A stretch of DNA of 64,000 bases. It comes from Brumimicrobium sp964585545. GTDB lineage: Bacteria > Bacteroidota > Bacteroidia > Flavobacteriales_D > Crocinitomicaceae. Where the stretch lies: assembly GCA_964585545.1 (NCBI GenBank), contig CAZPDT010000003.1, positions 124,001-188,000 of the forward strand, in the 5' to 3' direction. How positions within the stretch are numbered: position 1 is the first letter of the stretch; each line of letters opens with the position of its first letter. A program made the translations under genes and the position numbers. Under the pieces are notes generated by a model, which made no database searches, was not told the DNA's origin, and saw only the letters and a program-made list of their open reading frames with translations. Of this stretch, positions 27,704 to 35,658 are shown piece by piece.

Positions 27704-28756
27704 ATGAACCAAGAAGCTGTTGACCAAGAATACATGTCTCGTGCATTACAAATTGCAAAATTAGGTGGTGTACACGTTGCTCCAAATCCATTGGTTGGTG
27801 CTGTAATCGTACATCAAAATAAAATAATTGGTGAAGGTTATCACCACAAATATGGTGCACCTCATGCAGAGGTGAATGCAATAAATAACGTTAAGGACAA
27901 ATCGGTGCTTTCGGATGCTACAATTTATATTACCCTAGAACCCTGCGCTCATCAAGGGAAGACACCACCCTGTACTGATTTAATAATTAAGCACGGATTA
28001 AAACGTGTTGTAGTTGCTTGTCTCGATGTAAATCCAAAAGTTTCAGGCAGTGGTATTGCGCAACTTAAAAAAAACAATATTAAAGTAAGGACTGGTGTAC
28101 TTGAAGAGAAAGCCAATTATATAAATCGTCGATTCTTTACATTTCATCAGAAAAAACGACCTTTTGTTATTCTTAAATGGGCGGAAACGCGAGATGGCTT
28201 TATTGATCCTCTACAAAAAAACAGAAAAGATGGTATCAATTGGATTACTCAACCCCGCATAAAATTATTTGTTCATCAATGGAGAAGTTTAGAACAGTCC
28301 ATTATGGTTGGCTGGAAAACAATTAACAACGATAATCCACAACTCAATGTTCGCAAAATCGACGGTCGTTCACCTCATCGTTTTATTATTGACCCCAATG
28401 GACAATCAAATCTAAATGCCAAGGTGTTTACCGATGGTGGACCCACCACTGTGATTTGTAGAGAAGACATTTCTCCTCAATTTCCTGAACATGTTGAAGT
28501 CATTCATTTGTCCAAATTTTCTACAACAGCAATATTGTCAGTATTATACAGACGCAATATACTCTCCGTCTTTGTTGAAGGCGGTGCTCAAACCATTCAA
28601 CATTTTATTGATGAAAGGACTTGGGATGAAGTGTACCAATTAATTGGAAATGTAAATTTTTATGAAGGATTGAAAGCTCCACAACTGATTAATTCTCGAC
28701 TCATCAATCAAGAGACAATAGCAGGAGATATCATTCAACATCGGGAACAGATCTGA
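27704..28756 (+). CDS. ribD: Riboflavin biosynthesis deaminase/reductase RibD
   Basis: A 350-residue bifunctional enzyme of riboflavin synthesis. The N-terminal zinc deaminase shows PHAEVNA (His54, Glu56) and EPCAHQGKTPPC (Cys81, Cys90). The C-terminal reductase shows VILKWAETRDGFI and FVEGGAQTIQHF. It deaminates and reduces the pyrimidine intermediate made by RibA. Normal length. It lies 18 bp after the permease gene, so the two may share a transcript. No other rib gene is in the window and no FMN riboswitch was seen. Confidence 0.95.
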   Translation: MNQEAVDQEYMSRALQIAKLGGVHVAPNPLVGAVIVHQNKIIGEGYHHKYGAPHAEVNAINNVKDKSVLSDATIYITLEPCAHQGKTPPCTDLIIKHGLKRVVVACLDVNPKVSGSGIAQLKKNNIKVRTGVLEEKANYINRRFFTFHQKKRPFVILKWAETRDGFIDPLQKNRKDGINWITQPRIKLFVHQWRSLEQSIMVGWKTINNDNPQLNVRKIDGRSPHRFIIDPNGQSNLNAKVFTDGGPTTVICREDISPQFPEHVEVIHLSKFSTTAILSVLYRRNILSVFVEGGAQTIQHFIDERTWDEVYQLIGNVNFYEGLKAPQLINSRLINQETIAGDIIQHREQI

Positions 28757-28776
28757 CGTATTCTTCAAAGTTAAAA

Positions 28777-28807
28777 TTGGTAAAAAAGAATAAAAGACTT
28801 AATTTTG
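28777..28807 (+). promoter_or_regulatory. Promoter of clpS
   Basis: TTG, a 20-nt spacer and TAATTTTG match the Bacteroidota -33/-7 consensus, ending 19 bp before the clpS ATG. Confidence 0.65.
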
Positions 28808-28826
28808 TATACAATCGAGATTAAAT

Positions 28827-29096
28827 ATGGATACAGAAACATTAATAGACGAAAAAGTAATTGAAAAACAAGTTGATGAACACAATCTTATTGTCTTCAA
28901 TGATGATATCAACACCTTCGACCACGTAATTGAGTCTTTAATAAAGGTCTGCAAGCACAACCCTATACAGGCTGAGCAATGCACAATGCTCGTTCACTAC
29001 AAAGGAAAATGCGATGTGAAAACGGGCGAATTTGAAACACTTGCTGCCATGTGCAAGGCTTTGCTCGACCGTGGATTATCGGCAGAGGTACAATAG
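28827..29096 (+). CDS. clpS: ClpS adaptor for the Clp protease
   Basis: An 89-residue N-degron adaptor. The family core HNLIVFNDDINTFDHVIESL and the MLVHYKGKCDVKTGEFE segment are present, including the NDD...TFDHV acidic pocket that binds N-terminal hydrophobic residues and hands them to ClpA/ClpC. No clp ATPase gene is adjacent. It has its own good promoter. Confidence 0.93.
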   Translation: MDTETLIDEKVIEKQVDEHNLIVFNDDINTFDHVIESLIKVCKHNPIQAEQCTMLVHYKGKCDVKTGEFETLAAMCKALLDRGLSAEVQ

Positions 29097-29128
29097 TTCC
29101 AAAAACACATTTTATTATCACTTTTTAC

Positions 29129-29158
29129 TTGCTGAAATAAAATAAAGCCTTATTTTTG
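29129..29158 (+). promoter_or_regulatory. Promoter of tRNA-Arg
   Basis: TTG, a 19-nt spacer and TATTTTTG end 22 bp before the tRNA 5' end, a textbook Bacteroidota arrangement. Confidence 0.6.
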
Positions 29159-29179
29159 CAACCGCCTACAGCAATATTT

Positions 29180-29253
29180 GGCCCCGTAGCTCAACTGAAT
29201 AGAGCACTACATTACGGCTGTAGAGGTTTCAGGTTTGAATCCTGACGGGGTCA
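29180..29253 (+). tRNA. tRNA-Arg (ACG anticodon)
   Basis: A 74-nt tRNA. The acceptor GGCCCCG pairs with CGGGGTC (one G/T wobble), the anticodon stem is CTACA/TGTAG with loop TTACGGC (anticodon ACG, A34 normally deaminated to inosine), and the T-arm is TCAGG/CCTGA. The 3' CCA is not encoded (CTA follows). Confidence 0.95.
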
Positions 29254-29255
29254 CT

Positions 29256-29310
29256 AAAAGCAGAGTGAGAGTAAAGAGCGAGAGCGAAAGACTTCACCCT
29301 GCTTTTCTTT
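29256..29310 (+). terminator. Possible terminator after tRNA-Arg
   Basis: AAAAGCAG pairs with CTGCTTTT across a 35-nt loop that can pair further (AGTGA/TCACC, imperfect). It starts 3 nt after the tRNA. Confidence 0.45.
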
Positions 29311-29401
29311 ATTCTGATTACTCACTGAAAGCACGAAGAAAGTAAAGAATGAAAACGACGTTTTGTCCTTTGTTTTTGTTTCCTCATTCTGATTACTCAC
29401 T
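29311..29401. repeat. Local direct repeat
   Basis: ATTCTGATTACTCACT occurs at 29311-29326 and again at 29386-29401, between tRNA-Arg and the M1 peptidase. Neither copy is inside a gene. Short repeats 3' of a tRNA can be leftovers of integration, but no integrase or tRNA 3'-end copy is seen. Confidence 0.6.
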
Positions 29402-29424
29402 CTCACACTGAAAATTCATGCTCA

Positions 29425-31410
29425 TTATTTCACAACTACTGTCCTCACCCATCTTTTTCCAGTCGAGTCTGTGATTTTTACGATATAATTACCTGAGCTT
29501 TGATTTTTCAGGTCAATTTTAGTTATCTTGTTAAATACACCTTTGTAAACTGCCGTTCCACGAGAGGTAAAAATTTGAATCTTCTTTTTAGAAGCGTTAT
29601 CTGTAGAAATATTCAACACACCACTTGTTGGATTAGGGTATATATTGAATGTAGGCGATTTGAGTGTTTTGGTAACAGATGTATAGGTTTCATCTTTATA
29701 GATTGTATCTACAGCATTAATAATCCAGTTATTGGGGTCTATTTCTGCTGAACTCCCTGTATTTCCAAAATTAGGTATTGAAAAATAGTCATCATTACTC
29801 GATATCGCTACTCGAACTATCGTGTCTGGAAGATTTGTTCTTTCAAACATTATTTCTAAAGGGGTTGTGAATGTGGGTGTAGAGCTGGATGTTGTGTGAC
29901 TTACTTCAAAGAACAAATCATCTCCTACAGAGTTCCATTTTAAACTATAAGTCGGGAATCCTTCCCCATAATACCATTGATTAAAAGCAGCATCAAAATC
30001 AACAGATGAAACTGCCTCTAAATGATCTCGAACATCAAGCGCCAATGCCACACTGTCTTTAAAATCTGTTAAATAATTACGCAGGGCTTGAAAAAACAAT
30101 GTATCATCGTCCATCATAAAACGTAAAATATGTACAAATGATGCTCCCTTATTATAGGTCAGCCTCCCACTAAAAATAGCACTTTCATTCAAGCTGTCCA
30201 CAACCCAAATACTTCCCCCCGGGCTATCCATAACATCGGTATGCATATCAACCATATTTTGAGCTGCTTCAGAAGGATGAAGGTACTCAAGCATTAAATG
30301 GCTGGAGTATTCAGCAAACCCTTCGTTTACCCATATATCAGACCAAGAAGCACAAGTAACGCTGTTCCCCCACCATTGATGTGCCAATTCATGTGATGTC
30401 AATCCCTTTTCAAAGGTGCCTTGGGTGGTCATTGTTTGGTGTTCCATCCCACCTCCTATAGGTGCCATACAATGTCCATATTTCTCATCATCAAAAGGAT
30501 ATTTTCCGTATAATTCAGCAAAAAGTTCTAAGAAATCAACTGTTTCATCAATATCATTTTGGAAAAAAGGCAAAACATATTGATTGTTATAGATATAGTT
30601 TTGAATCAATATTGGATTTGCCGAGTTAGAGGGATGAGCGTATACATTGTATTCATCATATTCTGCAATGGCTACTGAAATCAAATAATAATCAATAGGA
30701 TGTCTGTGGAACCATTCATAACGAGAAGTTCCATTGCCTAGATCCACAACATTTTCTAAAATACCGTTCGAGCCTGCCTTACAATTATTTGGCACAGTAA
30801 TATTTACAGACACGCTGTCGGCCTTATCTCTTAAATCTTGCTTGCATGGAAACCATTCAAAAGCAGAAAAAGGCTCAGACAATGACCACGTTACTTGTGC
30901 CCCCCAAGTTGGTGAAACATCATTTGACATACCCGATCCTCCTAGCGGATTTGTCACTTGAGTTGGAGGAGTTCCATTGTAATCAATAGCAATTTTAAAG
31001 GTTTGTCCTTCAGTAAGATTAACAGGAACTTTTATAATATTTCCCGACTGATTATAGGGTACAGAAGCTCCATCAAGTCGTATTGCAGAAATAGTAAAAC
31101 TTGAAAACAATTCAATCAGTACAGAATCCAAAGCTTCTTTAGCAACACCATAAATTTCTCCTGTCCCATCAATATCCGTTGATAAATTATCCATTTTTAG
31201 ATCCAATGCATAAAATTGGACATCGTATTTTTGTTCTTCTGAAATTTGTTGTTGGTTGAGTATAGGACTTTCCATCTGTCCGTCTTCAAAAGCATACTTT
31301 TTCGAACATACAGTCTTCCCTTCTTGAGCAAAGAAAAAGTTAGTCATAAACAAAGTAAAAGCTATAAAAACAAGGGTTTTATACATAAAGTTGCTGTTTT
31401 CTATATTCAT
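29425..31410 (-). CDS. M1-family zinc aminopeptidase with T9SS type A sorting domain
   Basis: A 661-residue secreted metallopeptidase. The substrate-binding GGGMEHQ is at residues 319-325, the zinc motif HELAH at 340-344, and the third ligand Glu363 in NEGFAEY. A signal peptide precedes FFFAQ. The last ~75 residues (FNIYPNPTSGVLNIS ... VRTVVVK) are a type A T9SS domain, so the enzyme is probably exported to the cell surface or medium. Start at Met9 (31386) is an alternative that gives a more usual signal peptide. Confidence 0.9.
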   Translation of the reverse strand: MNIENSNFMYKTLVFIAFTLFMTNFFFAQEGKTVCSKKYAFEDGQMESPILNQQQISEEQKYDVQFYALDLKMDNLSTDIDGTGEIYGVAKEALDSVLIELFSSFTISAIRLDGASVPYNQSGNIIKVPVNLTEGQTFKIAIDYNGTPPTQVTNPLGGSGMSNDVSPTWGAQVTWSLSEPFSAFEWFPCKQDLRDKADSVSVNITVPNNCKAGSNGILENVVDLGNGTSRYEWFHRHPIDYYLISVAIAEYDEYNVYAHPSNSANPILIQNYIYNNQYVLPFFQNDIDETVDFLELFAELYGKYPFDDEKYGHCMAPIGGGMEHQTMTTQGTFEKGLTSHELAHQWWGNSVTCASWSDIWVNEGFAEYSSHLMLEYLHPSEAAQNMVDMHTDVMDSPGGSIWVVDSLNESAIFSGRLTYNKGASFVHILRFMMDDDTLFFQALRNYLTDFKDSVALALDVRDHLEAVSSVDFDAAFNQWYYGEGFPTYSLKWNSVGDDLFFEVSHTTSSSTPTFTTPLEIMFERTNLPDTIVRVAISSNDDYFSIPNFGNTGSSAEIDPNNWIINAVDTIYKDETYTSVTKTLKSPTFNIYPNPTSGVLNISTDNASKKKIQIFTSRGTAVYKGVFNKITKIDLKNQSSGNYIVKITDSTGKRWVRTVVVK

Positions 31411-31430
31411 TATCGTATAAAATTAAACAA

Positions 31431-31456
31431 AAAAAGCGTGTAGACACACGCTTTTT
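31431..31456 (-). terminator. Terminator after small lipoprotein
   Basis: AAAAAGCGTGT and ACACGCTTTTT form an 11-bp stem with a 4-nt loop, symmetric enough to work on either strand. It follows the lipoprotein at 31484-31714 and precedes the M1 peptidase gene. Confidence 0.8.
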
Positions 31457-31483
31457 ATTAAAAAGATTCTTAAAAGATTCTTG

Positions 31484-31714
31484 TTACTTCAAGTTGCAAT
31501 TTGCCCCAGTATCGACTGTGAACCCTCCTACACTTGCAGTTCCATTACATGCTGCTTCAGCATCCTTTTTGGTTTTGTCTTTAATAGTCGTTGTTGTTGT
31601 CTCAGATGATCCAGAGAAAGAACATTCACACGTCCAATCCTTTTTACAAGAACCAAATGAAAAAGAAAGTGCTACAAAAGCAAAAGCAGTAAATGCCATT
31701 TTTAATAATTTCAT
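31484..31714 (-). CDS. Small Cys-rich lipoprotein, CKKDWTC family
   Basis: A 76-residue lipoprotein from MKLLKMAFTA; the lipobox ends SFGSC. It continues KKDWTCECSFSGSS, a Thr run, IKDKTKKDAEAAC and a final GANCNLK, keeping all four family cysteines. The segment between the CxC and the next cysteine is longer and Ser/Thr-rich. An in-frame extension to 31747 would put 11 extra residues before the signal peptide and is not preferred. Function unknown. Confidence 0.75.
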   Translation of the reverse strand: MKLLKMAFTAFAFVALSFSFGSCKKDWTCECSFSGSSETTTTTIKDKTKKDAEAACNGTASVGGFTVDTGANCNLK

Positions 31715-31927
31715 GATAATTAATTTTAGTGTTTGTAATGTTGTCAAATATATAATGAATTTACCATTATTTAAATAAATTATTCGTTTTTTTTATTTTT
31801 TTGATGGGTATTCGTGCGAGATTCAACTACTTTCAGTGTACATTTTTCAATTTTTCGTAACAAAAATTTTGTTGTTCTCATCTGAATTGTCTATTTTAAT
31901 GCATTATAAACGATTAAAATACATACT

Positions 31928-32560
31928 ATGAAAAATATAAACTTATTCTTAAGCACCCTTTTTATAGCAATTATAGTTTACAGTTGCAACTGGGAAAACG
32001 ACAGTGAAAAAGCAGTAGAAAAAAATGGAAAAGCTTTGCGGACTGTTGATGCAAGTAAAGAAATAGAAGCCAAGGAAGAAACAAACTTGGGCAATGTAGA
32101 CATAAATGAAATTAAGATTAATGTTCATCCAAAAAACAACAGTACAGTATCAGGAACTGTTGAGTTTAAAGAGGAAGGTGGAGAAGTATACATGGTTGCT
32201 GACCTGTTCGGATTGACTCCTGGTGAACATGCCATCCATCTCCATGAGCATGCAGACTGTTCTTCAGATGATGGAAAATCTGCTGGTGGACATTGGAATC
32301 CGACCAACGAAAAACATGGAAAATGGGGCAGTGAAGATGGTTATCATAGAGGAGATATAGGAAACTTCACAGCCAATGAAGACGGCGATGCATCAGTTAA
32401 ATTTGCAACTGATGAATGGTGTATTAGCTGCGAGGATGATAAAAAGGATATTATCGGAAAATCTGTAGTTATTCATGAAGGAACAGATGATTTTACCTCA
32501 CAGCCTTCTGGCGCTGCTGGAAAAAGAGTTGGTTGTGGAGCAATTGCCCAATACAGGTAA
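31928..32560 (+). CDS. sodC: Cu/Zn superoxide dismutase, lipoprotein
   Basis: A 210-residue SodC with a lipoprotein signal (lipobox VYSC, Cys20) and an acidic linker before the enzyme domain. All metal ligands are visible: His104 and His106 (HLH), bridging His122, His130, His140, Asp143 and His183. The disulfide pair is Cys111/Cys203, and the active-site Arg200 is in AGKRVGCGAI. An inserted loop with two more cysteines (DEWCISCEDD) is notable. It should detoxify superoxide in the periplasm or at the outer membrane. It converges with the ypdA remnant 6 bp away. Confidence 0.93.
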   Translation: MKNINLFLSTLFIAIIVYSCNWENDSEKAVEKNGKALRTVDASKEIEAKEETNLGNVDINEIKINVHPKNNSTVSGTVEFKEEGGEVYMVADLFGLTPGEHAIHLHEHADCSSDDGKSAGGHWNPTNEKHGKWGSEDGYHRGDIGNFTANEDGDASVKFATDEWCISCEDDKKDIIGKSVVIHEGTDDFTSQPSGAAGKRVGCGAIAQYR

Positions 32561-32566
32561 TTAAAA

Positions 32567-32956
32567 TCATTTTCTTTTCCTTTGTACAATGCAGTTCACA
32601 ATCATGTCTGCATGAATCTTTGAATTTTCGATAATCCATTTGTGCGTCTCCGTGCCTCCACAAATAACACCTGCTAAAAACAAATGAGGGACATTTGTTT
32701 CCATGGTTTGTTCATTATAGAACGGTTGTAATTTCTCATCGTTTGTAAATTCAACACCCAATTTCTTGAGAAAATGGTTTTCAGGACGATAGCCGGTCAT
32801 TGCTAAAACGAAATCATTCTCAATCTCCTTTACTCCATCTGCTGTGTCTAAAACCACTGAACCTTCTTTTATTTCAATAACTTTAGACTCAAAAAAAGCA
32901 TTAATTTCTCCCTCCTCAATTCGATTTATAATATCGGGACGAATCCAATACTTCAC
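32567..32956 (-). pseudogene. ypdA: 5'-truncated YpdA-like bacillithiol disulfide reductase
   Basis: Only the C-terminal ~130 residues of a YpdA-type pyridine nucleotide-disulfide oxidoreductase remain: VKYWIRPDIINRI, NDFVLAMTGYRPE, METNVPHLFLAGVICGGTETHKWIIENS. Homology continues a few codons upstream of the GTG at 32956 (RLIGER) and then meets an in-frame TGA. The N-terminal FAD-binding GxGxxG half (about 190 residues) is missing. The break lies about 45 bp from the inverted repeat at 32999-33052, suggesting a deletion linked to that repeat. It is unlikely to be active. Confidence 0.8.
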
Positions 32957-32998
32957 CCTTTCTCCTATTAATCTTCATTCTCTAAAATCAAAAGAATC

Positions 32999-33052
32999 TA
33001 ACCCGCTTTATTCATAAATTTAAAGTATGATATTGATGAATAAAGCGGGCTA
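32999..33052. repeat. Palindromic repeat, 17-bp arms
   Basis: TAACCCGCTTTATTCAT at 32999-33015 is inverted at 33036-33052 with one mismatch, around a 20-nt AT-rich centre. It lies in the 289-bp gap between the ypdA remnant and dnaX. The rest of the gap includes ACATAACTATCAAT and CTATGGTTTAAAATAA (33105-33120); the latter recurs exactly at 52206-52221 and the former nearly at 48775-48790. No gene is seen. Confidence 0.75.
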
Positions 33053-33232
33053 AGCAATAAGGGGGAAGCATGTAAAACAGAACAAACACATAACTATCAA
33101 TTTACTATGGTTTAAAATAAGGAAATAAATAATGCGAGTTAAAGTCCGAAGATAAAACACTGTTTGAAGAAGAAAAAATAAAAATTTTAACCAATGTTTA
33201 TAACTTTCTTAAGGAAAGAGTATAAATTCTAT

Positions 33233-33240
33233 TATTTTTG
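33233..33240 (+). promoter_or_regulatory. Candidate -7 element of dnaX
   Basis: TATTTTTG ends 5 bp before the dnaX ATG, implying a very short or leaderless transcript if used. No clear -33 box. Confidence 0.35.
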
Positions 33241-33245
33241 TACTT

Positions 33246-34361
33246 ATGAGCGATTATATTGTTTCTGCAAGAAAATATAGACCCCATACTTTCGAGACCA
33301 TAGTTGGTCAGAACAACATTGTTACTACACTTAAAAATGCCATTAAAAACAACCAATTGGCACAGGCGTTTTTATTTTGTGGCTCTCGTGGAGTTGGAAA
33401 AACGTCTACGGCTCGGATTTTAGCAAAAACAATCAATTGTTCGAATCGAACAGAAGATGTTGAGGCTTGTGGAGAATGTGAATCTTGTCAATCTTTTAAC
33501 GAAGGACAATCACTCAATATTTATGAATTAGATGCTGCTTCTAACAACGGTGTTGACGATATCCGAAACTTAATTGATCAAGTTCGGGTTGCACCTCAAC
33601 TGGGCGATTATAAAGTATACATTATCGATGAAGTACACATGTTGAGTACTTCTGCGTTTAATGCTTTTTTAAAAACCCTTGAAGAGCCTCCAGCTCATGC
33701 CATATTTATCTTGGCGACAACTGAAAAGCATAAAATTATCCCCACTATACTTTCCCGTTGTCAAATTTTTGACTTCAACAGGATACAAATTTCAGATATA
33801 GCTGATCACCTCAAGAAAATTTCTGTAAACGAAGGAATTGATGCTGAGAGTGAAGGTTTACATCTTATCGCTCAAAAAGCAGATGGTGCCTTAAGAGATG
33901 CACTTTCAATATTTGATCAAATTGTAAGTTTTGCTGGAAAAAGTTTGACTTATAAGGCCGTATTAGAAAATTTAAATGTTCTTGACTATGACTACTTTTT
34001 TAAATTGACCGATTACGCTTTGGAGGAGAACATTACCGACAGTTTATTGCTGTACAATGAAATAATCAACCATGGTTTTGATGGTCATCAATTTCTAGTT
34101 GGGCTTTCCGAACATTATCGCAACCTTTTGGTTGGAAAAGATGATAAAACAATCGAACTGTTGGAGGTTGGTGATTCCATAAAAGAAAAATACAAGGAGC
34201 AATCGACTAAAGTTGATGCTCAATTTATCTTGCGTGCATTGGGCATTATTACAAATGCTGACACCAACTATAAAGCCGCTAAAAATCAACGCTTACTGGT
34301 CGAACTTACTTTGATGCAACTCTGTTCAATTAAAAATGAACTTCAAAAAAAAAACGCTTAA
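33246..34361 (+). CDS. dnaX: DNA polymerase III gamma/tau subunit, zero-frame (gamma-like) product
   Basis: A 371-residue clamp-loader ATPase. Walker A GSRGVGKT is at 46-53, the zinc-module cysteines are Cys65, 75, 78 and 81, Walker B is IIDEVH (126-131), sensor 1 is around ATTE (157-160) and the SRC arginine finger is at 170-172. The zero frame ends LQKKNA just after a run of ten A (34345-34354). In the -1 frame the protein continues without a stop to 34972, giving a ~575-residue tau. Frameshifting at the A10 run, as in other dnaX genes, would yield both. A one-base sequencing error or a real mutation are alternatives. Confidence 0.9.
   Translation: MSDYIVSARKYRPHTFETIVGQNNIVTTLKNAIKNNQLAQAFLFCGSRGVGKTSTARILAKTINCSNRTEDVEACGECESCQSFNEGQSLNIYELDAASNNGVDDIRNLIDQVRVAPQLGDYKVYIIDEVHMLSTSAFNAFLKTLEEPPAHAIFILATTEKHKIIPTILSRCQIFDFNRIQISDIADHLKKISVNEGIDAESEGLHLIAQKADGALRDALSIFDQIVSFAGKSLTYKAVLENLNVLDYDYFFKLTDYALEENITDSLLLYNEIINHGFDGHQFLVGLSEHYRNLLVGKDDKTIELLEVGDSIKEKYKEQSTKVDAQFILRALGIITNADTNYKAAKNQRLLVELTLMQLCSIKNELQKKNA
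34345..34354 (+). other. A10 slippery run in dnaX
   Basis: Ten consecutive A precede CGCTTAA. A -1 shift, or insertion of one A in the transcript, converts LQKKNA-stop into LQKKKRLTDPV and onward in the tau frame. Six nucleotides beyond, AACTG-ATC-CAGTT (34360-34372) can form a small stem-loop. Confidence 0.75.
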
Positions 34362-34972
34362 CTGATCCAGTTCGAATTATTGCATTCAAAGGACAAAAGG
34401 AAGCAGAAGCAAAAAAGGAAAAACCAAAAAAACAGGAAGAGGACAATTCAACCAATGAAGTTGTTACAATCAATAAAGCGGCCAAGAAATTATCTGCTCC
34501 TACCCAAAAAAAAGGGAAGGGTTACCTCAGCATAAATGATCTAATGTCTCAATCAAATAGTGTTAAGGAAGAAAAAGTTGAGCCCATTAATCACACAGAA
34601 AAGAATGAAGAATTTACGGAAGACCAGTTAAGAATGAATTGGAGACAGTTTGCCTTCAAAGCGAGAGATGAAAACCAAAAAACACTGCACGCTGCAATGA
34701 TTGATCGCGATCCTGTGCTCAAAACTGGATTTGAAATAAGTTATACCGTTGCCAATAATATTCAATTGGAATTTATTGAAACACATAAAATAGATTTACT
34801 TAGCTACTTGAGAAAAGAGCTCAAAAATGACAAATTAAAAATCACCTTAACTGTAGAAAGTGAAGCATCTACTGCTCCCACAACAAGTAAAGAGAAGTTT
34901 AAAGAAATGGCAAAGCAAAATCCAGAATTAAACAATTTAAGAAAACGATTTAAATTGGACTTTGACTACTGA
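34355..34972 (+). CDS. dnaX: dnaX tau-specific C-terminal region (-1 frame)
   Basis: From the A10 run onward the -1 frame reads RLTDPVRIIAF, a Lys/Glu-rich linker, then a folded C-terminal domain (EDQLRMNWRQFAFKARDE ... KELKNDKLKITLTV), as at the end of Bacteroidota tau proteins, which bind the polymerase alpha subunit. An internal ATG at 34544 would give only 142 residues, but homology and open frame run back to the A10 run, so a separate gene is unlikely. Confidence 0.75.
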   Translation, partial: RLTDPVRIIAFKGQKEAEAKKEKPKKQEEDNSTNEVVTINKAAKKLSAPTQKKGKGYLSINDLMSQSNSVKEEKVEPINHTEKNEEFTEDQLRMNWRQFAFKARDENQKTLHAAMIDRDPVLKTGFEISYTVANNIQLEFIETHKIDLLSYLRKELKNDKLKITLTVESEASTAPTTSKEKFKEMAKQNPELNNLRKRFKLDFDY

Positions 34973-35071
34973 TCCGCACTATTCATCAAAACACTCATTT
35001 TTTTTAGTAATAAAACATAAGAAAAGATAGAAATATATATGCTAGAGAGCTATAGATTATTCAAATTTGAA

Positions 35072-35079
35072 TACATTTG
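35072..35079 (+). promoter_or_regulatory. Candidate -7 element of rplS
   Basis: TACATTTG lies 121 bp before the rplS ATG, leaving a long AT-rich leader. A second weaker match (TAATATTG) lies nearer, about 35 bp before the start. Confidence 0.35.
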
Positions 35080-35200
35080 CACTGTGCTTTTACTGAGATA
35101 GAATTAAAAATTCCTATAAGTTTTATTATTTTAGTGTGTTTAATTCATAAAATTTACGTAATATTGCACCCCGATTTCTGGATAGTAAAATTAAAAAGTC

Positions 35201-35551
35201 ATGGATTTAATAAAAGAAGTTCAAAACGAATTTGCAATTGAAAATGAATTGCCCGAGTTCGGCGCAGGAGATACTGTAGCTGTAGAATATAAAATTAAAG
35301 AGGGAGAGAAGGAACGTATCCAGGAATTTGCTGGTGTAGTTCTCCAAAGACGAGGCGAAGGAACAACTGAAACCTTTACAGTACGTAAGGTGTCAGGAGG
35401 AATTGGTGTAGAGCGTATCTTCCCTATTCAGTCACCTTTCTTAGAGTCTATTAAGATATTGAAACAAGGTTCTGTAAGAAGAGCACGCATTTTCTACTTC
35501 CGTAACAGAACAGGAAAATCAGCTCGTATTAAAGAGAAAAGAAGATTCTAA
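35201..35551 (+). CDS. rplS: 50S ribosomal protein L19
   Basis: A 116-residue bL19: FGAGDTVAVEYKIKEG, RIQEFAGVVLQRRGEG, TFTVRKVSGGIGVERIFP and the basic end FYFRNRTGKSARIKEKR. It sits at the interface of the 30S and 50S subunits. It is single here, without the trmD/rimM neighbours common elsewhere, and has its own terminator. Confidence 0.97.
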   Translation: MDLIKEVQNEFAIENELPEFGAGDTVAVEYKIKEGEKERIQEFAGVVLQRRGEGTTETFTVRKVSGGIGVERIFPIQSPFLESIKILKQGSVRRARIFYFRNRTGKSARIKEKRRF

Positions 35552-35570
35552 ATATTTCTTGAGATTTTGT

Positions 35571-35602
35571 AAAGGGACTTTCTATACAGGGAGTCCCTTT
35601 TT
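35571..35602 (+). terminator. Terminator after rplS
   Basis: AAGGGACT pairs with AGTCCCTT around a 12-nt loop, followed by a T tract, 20 bp past the rplS stop. Confidence 0.8.
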
Positions 35603-35658
35603 GTGTACACTATATCGAACTATTCATACTTTACATCCTCAAATTCTAAAAATAAGTA

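Noticed and set aside
34544..34972. A separate 142-residue gene after dnaX
   Set aside because: The frame is open upstream to the A10 run and its sequence is the tau C-terminal domain, so it is part of dnaX.
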